Of a stretch of 64,000 nucleotides of DNA, positions 18,524 to 27,317 are shown in pieces; within the stretch, counting starts at the first letter, position 1; the number at the start of each line of letters is the position of its first letter. The DNA lies in assembly GCA_947499305.1 (NCBI GenBank), contig CANMNN010000003.1, forward strand, positions 124,001 to 188,000, read 5' to 3'. The position numbers were made by a program, and so were the translations under genes. The notes under the pieces were generated by a model. The model was not told the origin of the DNA, did no database searches, and saw only the letters and a list, made by a program, of their open reading frames with translations. This DNA comes from an uncultured Arenicella sp. (GTDB lineage: Bacteria > Pseudomonadota > Gammaproteobacteria > Arenicellales > Arenicellaceae).

Positions 18524-19411
18524 ATGTTTGAAGGCATAAAAAGTATTGAGGTCGACCGTAAAAATTCTTTGCCGGTTGCTGACTTACACGCGCGATATCG
18601 AAAAACCAGCACTCCGGTTGTGTTCGGCGATCTGTCGCTGCGTTGGCCTGCGTACGGTAAATGGAACCTCGATTACTTTCGTGAAAATCTAGGAGAGCTA
18701 AAGGTGCCGCTCTATAGTAACGCGCCAGAAATTAACGCCGGCTTACCATTTAAACCGGTCGCGTCGAGCCGACTCGGTGATTTTTTAGATGATATTGTTT
18801 CGCAAGGCGCTGACTCGAATGGCAATGATTTGCGAGTATCGAGATACAGTCTTGAAAGGGCACTGTACCTCGAGAGAGACTTTTCCTATCCTCGGCTCGG
18901 CTTTCAGTTTAGCTCTAATCTTAGCAGCATCGGCATTGGCACTAGTAACGCATTTGAGCCTATGCGTCAGACCTCCAGTCTTGTGCAGACTGTAATGTGC
19001 AACTTTGGAGCACCGGTTACTGTGCTGCTTGTGCCGGCTGTGCAATCCGGTTTTATGTATCGAGTTGGGCATAGCCACAATTCAGTGCGTGATATTGATT
19101 TTAGACGACCACAGTTTGACAAGTACCCTGCTTTGAAAAAAATTTTTGGTTACGTCGCTGAACTGGGTCATGGCGACTCGCTCTATGTGCCAGCCGGATT
19201 TTGGTGCTGTACAGCAAACCATGGATTCAGCATCAATCTGTCGTTTGAATCGGTACAGGCTAACTTTCCACAATATTTAGCGAGTGCTGGTAAGACGGTG
19301 ATAAATCGCCTGCTCAATACATCTATGATTAGTGATAAACGCTTAACCTCACTAGAGCGTGAAATTGTAAGCCGAACTAATGCCGCGTTGCTTCGGGCGA
19401 CTAAGAGGTAA
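18524..19411 (+). CDS. Cupin_8/JmjC-like protein with degenerate metal site
   Basis: The 295-residue protein has the cupin_8 fold pattern: PVVFGDLSLRWPA at the N terminus and GDSLYVPAGFWCCTANHG near the C terminus, matching the usual GD-(x)-PPGWWH segment. In active 2-oxoglutarate oxygenases the first metal motif is HxD (in TPLHYDxxDN) and the distal His follows WW. Here these positions read EPMRQTSS and FWCC, so the three iron ligands seem lost. It may be a non-catalytic binding protein or use different ligands. It is monocistronic by context. Confidence 0.7.
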   Translation: MFEGIKSIEVDRKNSLPVADLHARYRKTSTPVVFGDLSLRWPAYGKWNLDYFRENLGELKVPLYSNAPEINAGLPFKPVASSRLGDFLDDIVSQGADSNGNDLRVSRYSLERALYLERDFSYPRLGFQFSSNLSSIGIGTSNAFEPMRQTSSLVQTVMCNFGAPVTVLLVPAVQSGFMYRVGHSHNSVRDIDFRRPQFDKYPALKKIFGYVAELGHGDSLYVPAGFWCCTANHGFSINLSFESVQANFPQYLASAGKTVINRLLNTSMISDKRLTSLEREIVSRTNAALLRATKR

Positions 19412-19512
19412 GTTCGTTCACATACCTGCGCAGTCTTCTCCTAGCAATTGACTTTGGTGCGACTGCTCACATTGAATGTCTCTCTAGGTTTTTGTTGCTC
19501 TAAGCGGTCTAT

Positions 19513-19944
19513 CTAATAAGTACTTAAGGTACGCGAGCTTATATAGCGCACAATAAAGTAGATCAGAAGGCCTACTGGTCCTGCGAGAAAAGTCAGCACT
19601 AGGCAAGGTATAACTGCAAAGTGATTAATATTGCGGCTTTGTGCATCCTTGACTTCCCATGCGCCGATAAATAGGTCGAAGGCCAAATAATGAATCCAGC
19701 CTGCTAACACAGTGTAGGGCGACGTAAAAAGCGTCATCACTTGCTCTAGTGATCCAAAGCCAGAGCCTTCAGGCGAAGGCCAGCCCATGTACATACAGTA
19801 TATATAGGCGACAGCGAGTAAGCATGGAATCCAGGCATGGAAAATTAGCTTTCGCGTCCAAGACCACTTAGGGAATAAAATAAGTAGTGCCCAAGCTGGC
19901 AATACTAGCTTTCCACATAAGTCAAATAATAATTCGGCAGTCAT
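19513..19944 (-). CDS. ABA4-like (DUF4281) membrane protein
   Basis: This 143-residue protein has about four hydrophobic helices. Its conserved region, with GSLEQVMTLF, then AGWIHYLAFDLFIGAWEVKD and AGPVGLLIYFIVR, matches the ABA4-like/DUF4281 family. The plant member is involved in neoxanthin formation; bacterial function is unknown. It follows a DUF2306 gene on the same strand after about 50 bases and they may be cotranscribed. Confidence 0.85.
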   Translation of the reverse strand: MTAELLFDLCGKLVLPAWALLILFPKWSWTRKLIFHAWIPCLLAVAYIYCMYMGWPSPEGSGFGSLEQVMTLFTSPYTVLAGWIHYLAFDLFIGAWEVKDAQSRNINHFAVIPCLVLTFLAGPVGLLIYFIVRYISSRTLSTY

Positions 19945-19995
19945 GAGCCTAATCTCCTTTTCTAAATTGGTTTGGTTCCGGGCTATTCTCGTTTA

Positions 19996-20619
19996 TTAAT
20001 GTAATTTTCGTTTGCTTATCCACGCTTCGGCAATTAGAAGGTTTATCGAAAAGCCTAACCATAGTGCCGGGCCAAAGCTTTCTTCAAAGTTCGACGAAGT
20101 GAAGACCATTAGTAGGATAAGCAATACTCGTTGGGTTCCGACGGCTAAGCCAAGTGCGAAAGCTCTTATCATCCATCGTTGGTGAGCCTTAATCTCTTTG
20201 GCCCGCGCGTATAAAAAAGCTCTAACAATCGCGAAGATAAATAAAGGGCCAAAGAATAAACCTGCTGTTTCGCTGGCTAAGCCTCCAAAAGCTGGGAAGG
20301 CTAGCGACGCTGCGATACCGTAGACTCCGGATATGAGCGCCATGACTACTAACACTCGTCCTAAGCGCCGGTGAAGGCTCAGGCGCTTGAGTCTAATTCT
20401 AGTTACAAATTGTAATGGGGCCAAACATATAAATGCGATTCCGCTCAACATGTGCAGTGCGCTTATCCAGGGGTGTTCTAAGTACCTGAGCTCGAAAACA
20501 GCCTCGTGAATCTGACCGCTAAAAGTGTCCACTGAACGTTTGAATGCGAAGACCACTAAAACCAAAATGAGTAAGCTAACGAATGCCCATCCAACTTTTA
20601 TCAGTCTTGAGCTACGCAT
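19996..20619 (-). CDS. DUF2306 domain membrane protein
   Basis: This 207-residue integral membrane protein has six or so helices. The signature features of DUF2306 are seen: HMLSGIAFICLAPLQF, LSLHRRLGRVLVV and KEIKAHQRWMIRAFAL, with His residues at helix ends typical of this family. Function is not established. It is first in a probable two-gene unit with the ABA4-like gene and is divergent from yqhA. Confidence 0.85.
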   Translation of the reverse strand: MRSSRLIKVGWAFVSLLILVLVVFAFKRSVDTFSGQIHEAVFELRYLEHPWISALHMLSGIAFICLAPLQFVTRIRLKRLSLHRRLGRVLVVMALISGVYGIAASLAFPAFGGLASETAGLFFGPLFIFAIVRAFLYARAKEIKAHQRWMIRAFALGLAVGTQRVLLILLMVFTSSNFEESFGPALWLGFSINLLIAEAWISKRKLH

Positions 20620-20667
20620 TTTTTAGCCTTTTTTTGTTGCGTTTCTCTGTCGCGTATAAAGTGTTGG

Positions 20668-20697
20668 TTGACAGAATACATCTGACAAACCTATAGG
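20668..20697 (+). promoter_or_regulatory. Putative sigma-70 promoter of yqhA
   Basis: A perfect -35 TTGACA (20668-20673) is followed after 18 bases by TATAGG (20692-20697). It points toward the YqhA gene and would give a leader of about 90 bases. The call rests on sequence match only. Confidence 0.4.
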
Positions 20698-20795
20698 GCA
20701 TTTGCTTTTGAGTCAAACTTGTCTGTGAGCGTCTATCAATGCGCTGTGAGTTTGACTAAACTACACATCGAAGTTTTTTGAAAGAAGTTACTGTT

Positions 20796-21302
20796 ATGGA
20801 AAAATTAATAGAAGGCCTAATGTATCGTTCTCGTTGGCTCTTGGCGCCAATTTACCTTGGCTTAAGTCTAGCGATTTTCGCAATGGGTATTAAGTTTTTC
20901 GTCGAATTAGTTCATTTGCTTACCGATATTATTAATATGTCTGAAGCGCAAATGATTCTCATTGTGTTGAGCTTGGTGGACATAGCGATGGTCGGTGGTC
21001 TGTTGCTGATGGTAATGATGAGCGGTTACGAGAACTTTGTATCTCGGCTGGATATCGACGACGAAGATGAAAAACTTTCATGGATGGGCAAGATGGATTC
21101 GTCCTCGCTGAAGGCGAAGATTGCTGCGAGCATCGTGGCGATATCGTCTATTCACCTATTGAAGAAGTTCATGGAAGTTGAAAATGTCGATAATGATAAA
21201 TTGATGTGGTACGTTTTAATTCATATTACTTTTGTTGCTTCCGCATTTGCAATGGGAATGCTCGATGTGATCTCCAGCAAAGCAAATCGACGCGCAGACT
21301 AA
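20796..21302 (+). CDS. yqhA: YqhA family membrane protein (UPF0114)
   Basis: The 168-residue sequence opens [20 protein letters not shown], almost the textbook start of YqhA/TIGR00645. Its four hydrophobic segments include the conserved [11 protein letters not shown] and [20 protein letters not shown] motifs. The function of UPF0114 is unknown. The ATG was preferred over a TTG six codons earlier because it matches the family start. The five-gene run beginning with yceH starts 50 bases downstream. Confidence 0.93.
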   Translation: MEKLIEGLMYRSRWLLAPIYLGLSLAIFAMGIKFFVELVHLLTDIINMSEAQMILIVLSLVDIAMVGGLLLMVMMSGYENFVSRLDIDDEDEKLSWMGKMDSSSLKAKIAASIVAISSIHLLKKFMEVENVDNDKLMWYVLIHITFVASAFAMGMLDVISSKANRRAD

Positions 21303-21352
21303 CGCGTACAGAAAGAACCATCCCAATATCCTAACGCCGAAAAATTCTGACC

Positions 21353-22024
21353 ATGATCGATCAAGAAAAGACCATTCTATCCGCTGAACAAGTTCGTGTT
21401 CTTGCCTCGTTGATGGAAAAGCACTTAGCTACGCCTAAAAATTATCCATTGACTCCAAACTCGCTGACCTTAGCGTGCAACCAAAAATCGAATCGTTCGC
21501 CGGTTATGGCGCTTGATGAAGGCCGAGTTGTTAGCAATGCGCAGAAGTTGAAAGAAATGGGCTATTTAAGCATTGATTATGGTGACCGAATCGTTAAATT
21601 CTCCCATAGAGCTCCCGGAATGCTGAAGGTAACTCGTGAGGAGCAGGCGGTGCTCGCGATGTTAATGCTCAGAGAGCCGTTGACACTAAATGATCTCAAA
21701 GCGCGCACCGAAAAAATGGTTGGCTTTGAAAGCTTAGACGCTGTAAGAGACGCCGTTCGGCAATTAATGGCGCGAAGTCCTGCTTTGGTGGTTGAACTTC
21801 CTGTGGCCGTCGGTCAGCGCGAAGAGCGGTATACTCATTTGCTTGCAGGAGAGCCCGACCTATCAACTATCGAGGCAAAGCCAGTGAAAGCAGCTAGCAC
21901 AAGCGTGAGCAAGTCTCAGGTAGCTAAGATAACCGAGTTAGAAGCTAGAATAGCGCGCTTGGAAGAGGCGCTTGATATGCAGTGGCAAGCAGACGCTCCG
22001 CATGAGCTTAGTGACGAAGCTTGA
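21353..22024 (+). CDS. yceH: YceH family protein (DUF480/UPF0502)
   Basis: This 223-residue cytoplasmic protein has two winged-helix-like repeats. Family motifs LSAEQVRVLASLMEKHLATP, YPLTPNSLTLACNQKSNRSP and EEQAVLAMLMLREPLTL are clear. A coiled-coil-like tail (ITELEARIARLEEALD) ends the protein. The molecular role of YceH is not settled. The stop overlaps the TTG start of the next gene (TTGA), so these genes are coupled. Confidence 0.94.
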   Translation: MIDQEKTILSAEQVRVLASLMEKHLATPKNYPLTPNSLTLACNQKSNRSPVMALDEGRVVSNAQKLKEMGYLSIDYGDRIVKFSHRAPGMLKVTREEQAVLAMLMLREPLTLNDLKARTEKMVGFESLDAVRDAVRQLMARSPALVVELPVAVGQREERYTHLLAGEPDLSTIEAKPVKAASTSVSKSQVAKITELEARIARLEEALDMQWQADAPHELSDEA

Positions 22025-22536
22025 GTCAACGTTCAAGCATCGGACTAGTTAACCCCAAGAATCCAAGCAATGTTGGGGCCGTTTTACGTGCGGCCGGATG
22101 CTATAAAGCCGAACAGGTGCTGTACACCGGTGAGCGTTTCGATAGAGCCGCCAAATATCACACCGACACTAAAAACAGAGTTCATACGATGCCTTTAAAG
22201 CGCGTAGATGATTTTTTAGGTGAACTGCTCGACGATACCAAATTAGTGTGTTTCGAGTTGGTCGAAGGTGCGATTCCCCTTGCCGAATTTAAGCATCCCG
22301 AAAAGGCTCTTTATATCTTCGGCCCTGAAGATGGCTCGATTAGTCAATCCATAATAGACCGTGCTAACCATATAGTTTATGTTCCTACAGTGGGTTGTAT
22401 GAATCTCGCTGCGAGTGTTAACGTGGTGCTCTATGACCGCCAATCTAAACAGCAGGGAGTGGATTGCGCTGACCAAAGAGACGCGCATATTCGAAATAAC
22501 CGTGACCAGAATAATCGCCTTAAAATTCGATCTTAA
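22021..22536 (+). CDS. TrmH/SpoU family RNA 2'-O-methyltransferase
   Basis: The 171-residue protein is a minimal SPOUT methyltransferase. Motif 1 is IGLVNPKNPSNVGAVLRAAG, motif 2 includes YIFGPEDGSISQSI, and motif 3 is MNLAASVNVVLYDR, which forms the trefoil knot that binds S-adenosylmethionine. The target is probably ribose methylation of a tRNA or rRNA position; which one cannot be read from sequence. The start is a TTG overlapping the previous TGA, and no better start is close by. Confidence 0.9.
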   Translation: MSQRSSIGLVNPKNPSNVGAVLRAAGCYKAEQVLYTGERFDRAAKYHTDTKNRVHTMPLKRVDDFLGELLDDTKLVCFELVEGAIPLAEFKHPEKALYIFGPEDGSISQSIIDRANHIVYVPTVGCMNLAASVNVVLYDRQSKQQGVDCADQRDAHIRNNRDQNNRLKIRS

Positions 22537-22555
22537 ACCAGAGGTTTAGCGTAGA

Positions 22556-23335
22556 GTGTTTAGAACTCAAAACCGTTCTCTCGCCTATGAGCTAGTCGAT
22601 GGGGCTGCGCCGTGCGTGATATTTTGCCCTGGTTTCAATTCTACAATGCAAGGCAATAAAGCACGTGCTTTAAATCAATACTGCAAGCAACACGGCCAGG
22701 CATTTGTTGCTTTTGATTATCAAGGTCATGGACAGTCGGGTGGCGATTTCGCCGATGGAAGTATTACTACTTGGCTTGCCGACACGCTGGCTATTGTAGA
22801 TATTGCAGCGGCTCGATATGGCGCTGTGATATTGGTTGGCAGTTCGATGGGCGGTTGGATATCGCTACTAGCTAGCTTGCAACGCGCCAATAAGCTTAGC
22901 GGGGTGTTGTTGATCGCTTGCGCTGCCGATATGACCAAGAGCTACCCAGCGAGAATTGCCAATTCGGAGTTAGAATACGATGAGCAGGGTCGGGCGTATT
23001 ACCGTGTTGAGAACTCGTACGATGATGAGCAAGACTATAAGATTTATAAACAGCTTGTCGAAGACGGTCAGCAGCATTTCTTACTCGATGCGCAAATTTC
23101 GATCTCATGCCCGGTGCGACTTATTCATGGCGATCAAGATGAGGTTGTTGAATTGTCACGTTCGGAGCAAGTTCTTTCAAAGCTAGATTCAACGAATGCC
23201 AGCTTAACTACGATTGTAGGCGGTGATCATCGCCTATCAACGCCATCTGATTTAATACAGATGTTGGCCAGTCTAGAAGAACTTCTGAATTTGGCTAGCA
23301 CCTCAACAGAATTAAGTAGTGCCGAGATTTTATGA
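22556..23335 (+). CDS. Alpha/beta hydrolase
   Basis: The 259-residue protein has the nucleophile elbow GSSMGGW, an oxyanion segment CPGFNSTMQGNKA, a catalytic Asp in RLIHGDQDEVVE and a His in GGDHRLS. These place it in the S33/BD-FAE type hydrolases. There is no signal peptide, so it acts in the cytoplasm. The start is GTG with a GAGG about a dozen bases upstream. Its TGA overlaps the ATG of the next gene. The substrate is unknown. Confidence 0.88.
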   Translation: MFRTQNRSLAYELVDGAAPCVIFCPGFNSTMQGNKARALNQYCKQHGQAFVAFDYQGHGQSGGDFADGSITTWLADTLAIVDIAAARYGAVILVGSSMGGWISLLASLQRANKLSGVLLIACAADMTKSYPARIANSELEYDEQGRAYYRVENSYDDEQDYKIYKQLVEDGQQHFLLDAQISISCPVRLIHGDQDEVVELSRSEQVLSKLDSTNASLTTIVGGDHRLSTPSDLIQMLASLEELLNLASTSTELSSAEIL

Positions 23336-23967
23336 AAAAACTGACCAACATTGATCAGCTTGAAGATCACTATATTACTTCGCCGAATCGAAGTGTTCCC
23401 GCTGGGGCTTATTGGAAAGAGATCGATCATATAAATGATCACTATGAGCAATTTATCCAACGCTCACCGTTTTTGATTTTAGCCACTCATGGTGAAAATG
23501 GACTCGATTGCTCACCTCGTGGTGACCCCGCAGGTTTTGTACGTGTGGTGAGTCCTAAGTGCATTCAGATTCCTGATCGGCGTGGCAATAATCGTCTCGA
23601 TTCTCTGCGTAACATCGTCAGTAACCCGAGTGTCGCCCTACTATTTCTAGTTCCAAACATTGGTGAAACGATACGCGTTAGCGGTAAAGCCGAGATAGTT
23701 GTTGATGAAGATTTGTGTAAGTCTTTTTCTATTAAAGGTAAAGCCGCATCGAGTGTTATTTCTATTGCCGTTGAGAAGGCCTACTTTCAATGTCAAAAGG
23801 CATTGGTTCGTTCAAAGCTGTGGGCGCCAGAAGAGCATGTTGAGCGAGAAGATTTACCAAGCACCGGGTCGATGGTCAAGCGCTTCGCTGAAATGAATCA
23901 ACAGGATTTCGATGCATTGAGCTATGATGAAAATTACCCTCAGCACATGAGAAAAACAATCTACTAG
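23332..23967 (+). CDS. Pyridoxamine 5'-phosphate oxidase family FMN-binding protein (MSMEG_1061-like)
   Basis: The 211-residue protein has a split-barrel FMN fold. Its segments FLILATHGENGLDCSPRGDP, then DRRGNNRLDSLRNI and FLVPNIGETIRVSG, match the MSMEG_1061/DR2398 group of PPOX-like proteins. Such proteins bind FMN or F420 and reduce small molecules; the substrate here is unknown. It is translationally coupled (ATGA) to the hydrolase upstream and lies 11 bases before the Rossmann-fold gene. Confidence 0.9.
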   Translation: MKKLTNIDQLEDHYITSPNRSVPAGAYWKEIDHINDHYEQFIQRSPFLILATHGENGLDCSPRGDPAGFVRVVSPKCIQIPDRRGNNRLDSLRNIVSNPSVALLFLVPNIGETIRVSGKAEIVVDEDLCKSFSIKGKAASSVISIAVEKAYFQCQKALVRSKLWAPEEHVEREDLPSTGSMVKRFAEMNQQDFDALSYDENYPQHMRKTIY

Positions 23968-23978
23968 GTACATGCGAA

Positions 23979-24635
23979 ATGTCTAGCAATACAGCAATTG
24001 TTATCGGCTCTACTGGTTTAGTCGGCTCGCATCTAGTTGCGCTGTTAAGTGACTCGAGTGCTTTTAACAAAGTTGTCAGTATTACTCGTCGGCCGGTCGA
24101 CTATGAGTCGTCGATTGTAGAAAACCATGTTATCGATTTCACTCGTCTGAGTGATTACTCAGCTTTATTTGCGGGCGATGTGTTTTTTTCTTGTTTGGGA
24201 ACGACTGCCAAGCAGGCCGGATCTTTGGCTGCGCAGCGAGTAGTCGATTTCGACTTTCAGTTAGAAGCCGCGAAGTTGGCTAAGCAGCAAGGTGTTGTTC
24301 ATTACTTATTGGTCTCGTCCAGTGGCGCCAATGCGTCTAGTCTCAGCCCATACCTCAAGATGAAAGGCGAGCTAGAGCAAGCGGTAGAGGTTTTGAATTT
24401 CGATAAAACCACGATTATCCAGCCTTCGCTATTGTTAGGTGAACGGCCTGATGCTCGTTTAGCTGAGAGCCTAGCTAGCCGCATAATGCCTAGCCTTTGT
24501 AAGCTTCCTGGGCTAACAAAGTTTCGGCCTATCTACGGCGCTGATGTTGCGAAAAAACTGATCGAGTGTGTATCGACAGAAAACACGCAGCGAGTCCTAC
24601 GACTTCGTCTCGATCAGGTGTTCCCAGTTGGCTAA
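23979..24635 (+). CDS. NAD(P)-binding Rossmann-fold protein (TIP30/HTATIP2-like)
   Basis: This 218-residue atypical SDR has the dinucleotide motif IVIGSTGLVGSHLV at the N terminus, the active-site-like SSSGAN stretch and YLKMKGELE (Tyr-x-x-x-Lys). The pattern is that of oxidoreductases related to human HTATIP2 and bacterial YwnB/NAD(P)H-binding proteins. It is last in the five-gene run starting at yceH. The reaction is unknown. Confidence 0.88.
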   Translation: MSSNTAIVIGSTGLVGSHLVALLSDSSAFNKVVSITRRPVDYESSIVENHVIDFTRLSDYSALFAGDVFFSCLGTTAKQAGSLAAQRVVDFDFQLEAAKLAKQQGVVHYLLVSSSGANASSLSPYLKMKGELEQAVEVLNFDKTTIIQPSLLLGERPDARLAESLASRIMPSLCKLPGLTKFRPIYGADVAKKLIECVSTENTQRVLRLRLDQVFPVG

Positions 24636-24677
24636 TGTGTGTCTTTAATGCAAGCAGTAACCGGGGGTGCAAACTTC

Positions 24678-25100
24678 TTAAGTTGCAAAAGACTCTCCTT
24701 TCGCACTGCTTCCCATTCGGATGAGGCGGCTGTCTTTTACCGCAGCTTGCCGATGAAAAACAATCGCCTGATAAGCTGGGTCGGTCACCATATCTAAGAA
24801 TGCCCCGGCATTTGGATACTTCGCAATAAAGGCTATGTCCCAATGCTCACTTTTCGGGCCAATTAATACGTTCTCAGGCTCTCCTCTCCAGAGTATTTCG
24901 CCGCCAACTCTGCTAAAAATAGGGCCGCTCTCCACTCCGTAACGCTTGTAGGCATCGGCCCCAGATATGATAAGACTTTGATCTTCATAGCTGGCGTTCT
25001 GCTTTAGCTCAATCAGATTTAGCATCATGATTTCAGTATCACGAGGCAAAGATTTGAATTGAGAAAATTGCTCTGGACTTGGGTCAATATTATTGGTCAT
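24678..25100 (-). CDS. DUF1330 domain protein
   Basis: The 140-residue protein is an alpha/beta ferredoxin-like barrel of the DUF1330 type: MLNLIELKQNASYED, DAYKRYGVESGPIFSRVGGE and WDIAFIAKYPNAGAFLDMV, followed by AYQAIVFHRQAAVKDSRLIR. The function of the family is unknown, though it resembles dimeric small monooxygenase-type folds. It is a single gene, convergent with the Rossmann protein gene. Confidence 0.87.
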   Translation of the reverse strand: MTNNIDPSPEQFSQFKSLPRDTEIMMLNLIELKQNASYEDQSLIISGADAYKRYGVESGPIFSRVGGEILWRGEPENVLIGPKSEHWDIAFIAKYPNAGAFLDMVTDPAYQAIVFHRQAAVKDSRLIRMGSSAKGESFAT

Positions 25101-25306
25101 GGCTTAGATTCTTTATTGTGTTTTGGGTAGCTTCGCTCTGATTCATTACTAGCATAGTGCTCAAAGCATATTCCCAAGTAATCAAATTTACGTTAGTACA
25201 GGTTGCTATACAAAACGAGCGCAAGCCTAGTCAGAGTCGTGGCTGGGGATGAACACCAAGGTTTAGCGCATTGAATACGGAGGCAAAACACCACACGTGA
25301 TTACGC

Positions 25307-25876
25307 TTATAGCGTGGGCGGGGCTTTTTTCGAGCTTATTCGCTGCCGAGTAGGCTCTTTGCCTCTGAATAATAACTTGCCGCATAGACCGAGCAGCAGT
25401 AGTGCGAGCTTGATCGTGAGCTCACACAACATAGCGACCAGCGCGCCGAAGCTAAGCGCCCAGATGATGCTAATCGGCTTGAGTCGAATTGAGTGGTCGT
25501 AATGGGCCCATGCTTCTTCTCGGATATCGTCTACTGGCATGATAAATGTGGCTTGATAGGCGCTGACTGGGCTGGCCTTGAATTGCGCTAAAGAACGTAC
25601 TAATAATTTGTTGCGACTAGAAATAGCCTCAATGCTTTTGCTGCCATCGACAAACACACTATCTTTGCTGTTTTTGTAGTGCGCGATCAGTTTTTCGATG
25701 TCGCCCTTAAAATAGCGGTCAGCGTCGGCTTGAAACTCCCCCAGGCTTGTGTCGGACTCAAGCGCATGAGACTGCAGGCGTTGCCCATATTGTTCAACAA
25801 AGCTTGGGACCTGTACGCCGATTAGTGCTGCCCCCAAAAATAAACAAAGCCTAATATACTCGATTGCGATTCTCAT
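25307..25876 (-). CDS. DUF2937 family membrane protein
   Basis: The 189-residue protein has an N-terminal membrane helix, a polar region with VPSFVEQYGQRLQSHALE (the DUF2937 hallmark) and a second long hydrophobic segment near residues 135-165. Between them is a helical extracytoplasmic domain. The basic C terminus (KEPTRQRISSKK) would be cytoplasmic. Function is unknown. It has no close operon partner. Confidence 0.8.
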   Translation of the reverse strand: MRIAIEYIRLCLFLGAALIGVQVPSFVEQYGQRLQSHALESDTSLGEFQADADRYFKGDIEKLIAHYKNSKDSVFVDGSKSIEAISSRNKLLVRSLAQFKASPVSAYQATFIMPVDDIREEAWAHYDHSIRLKPISIIWALSFGALVAMLCELTIKLALLLLGLCGKLLFRGKEPTRQRISSKKAPPTL

Positions 25877-25958
25877 AGCGCCAAGATTAGCAGTTTCAGG
25901 AGCTCCTGAGGTTCAGGTGACCGATTTTACATATTCGGCCTGGCAGGAGCTACAGGGG

Positions 25959-26444
25959 CTACGTACTGGCAGAATCTAGATGTTTGGAGGTGTATTCACA
26001 TTCCAGCTCTAGCTCTTTAGCAATTGTTTTAGCGGCGTACTGCTGTAAATTTTTTTTGCCAAACATTATTCGTGCTTTAGTTTCAAAGTTAGCAGTGAAA
26101 ATGCAGCCGCTCGCACTGGGTGCGAGTGTCATGGTGCCTTTGATTGAAAGCGGTGCGCCGTCGATTTCAGTGGTGTTGCTGCACTCATATTGCTCTCCTT
26201 TTAAAGACCAATGTTCCTCAGTAGTTGCAATCTGCACGCTTTTGACGAAAGCCGACAATACACCCGGCACATTAATTTTTCGTTCTCGCACTAATGTCAG
26301 TTTTCGATCATTTTCACTCGCATCACTTTCGCAGCTAGCTTTGACACTACCGAGTGCGATTGCTCGCTGTTTCAAAAACTCAGTGTCGGTTAAGGTTTGG
26401 AAAACGGTTTGAATATCTTGAGAGAATGTATGTGTAACTTGCAT
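25959..26444 (-). CDS. DUF2505 domain protein
   Basis: The 161-residue protein resembles the SRPBCC-like DUF2505 family: VTHTFSQDIQTVFQTLTDTE, LTLVRERKINVPG, EEHWSLKGEQY and GTMTLAPSASGCIFTA. Such domains form a deep hydrophobic pocket, but no ligand is known. No signal peptide or helix anchor is seen. It sits 50 bases upstream (in map terms) of the TauE/SafE stop and may be cotranscribed with that gene. Confidence 0.85.
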   Translation of the reverse strand: MQVTHTFSQDIQTVFQTLTDTEFLKQRAIALGSVKASCESDASENDRKLTLVRERKINVPGVLSAFVKSVQIATTEEHWSLKGEQYECSNTTEIDGAPLSIKGTMTLAPSASGCIFTANFETKARIMFGKKNLQQYAAKTIAKELELECEYTSKHLDSAST

Positions 26445-26493
26445 GACTGAACCTTTTGTACATTGATCGATTTCGTTCTACTTTATTGGGTTT

Positions 26494-27225
26494 TTAGCGG
26501 TAGAGCAATACGGCCCCTAAGGTCACTATAAGTAGCATCACGAGGCGTTTAAAGCTTTTCTCAGGAATACGACTGCGAAGTTTGCCACCCAGCCAAACTC
26601 CAATCGCTACTGGTACTATGCCTAAAGAGTAATTGAGTATCGAGCCAGTGTCTAATTGGTCAATGCTGACTAAGAAACCTAACATGACCAAACTATTCAG
26701 GGTGAATGACAAGTTGATGGTTTGCACTAAAACGTCTTTCGAAATCGTAAGAGAAAGTAGATAGGGCATAATCGGAAAAATTTGTGACCCTGTTGCGCCG
26801 TTTATTACTCCCGTGAATACGCCGACAATTGGGTTTAGCGTTTTTTCCAGTTCGTGTTGAATCTCGAACCGATGATTGAACCAACCCCACAAGCCATAAA
26901 CAATGAGTACAGCTCCAAGTACTTGTATGGAGAACTGAGTGTCATCCATGCGAAGTACTTGCAATCCAATTAGCATACCGGGCAAGGCGCAAAGAATAAG
27001 CAAGTAAAACCGATTTAGACTAATGCGTAAATTACCAGCCTGAAGCATGACAATTAAATTGGATAAAAGAGAGGGCAAAACAACAATTGAAATTGCCGTC
27101 TTTAGTTCAATAATATTCGCTAGTATAGCTAAGCAAATTGTAGAAAAGCCAAGGCCTAATGAGCCTTTGATAAAGGCCGAAAAACTTAGAGCAATTAGAA
27201 CAAATATAAACTGTGAATCGTCCAT
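26494..27225 (-). CDS. Sulfite exporter TauE/SafE family membrane protein
   Basis: The 243-residue protein has eight or so hydrophobic helices in two related halves, with the family motif IKGSLGLGFSTICLAI at the start and GVFTGVINGATGSQIFPIMP in the second half. Members move organosulfonates, sulfite or other small anions. The substrate is not clear. The gene is divergent from the prolyl oligopeptidase gene. Confidence 0.9.
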   Translation of the reverse strand: MDDSQFIFVLIALSFSAFIKGSLGLGFSTICLAILANIIELKTAISIVVLPSLLSNLIVMLQAGNLRISLNRFYLLILCALPGMLIGLQVLRMDDTQFSIQVLGAVLIVYGLWGWFNHRFEIQHELEKTLNPIVGVFTGVINGATGSQIFPIMPYLLSLTISKDVLVQTINLSFTLNSLVMLGFLVSIDQLDTGSILNYSLGIVPVAIGVWLGGKLRSRIPEKSFKRLVMLLIVTLGAVLLYR

Positions 27226-27317
27226 GGGTGGCAGTGTAAACCATAAACGTTAAGGTATGACGCTGATAGATGATTTAGTTTAGACTAGTACTACACTCAA
27301 CCAATTATACATACGAT

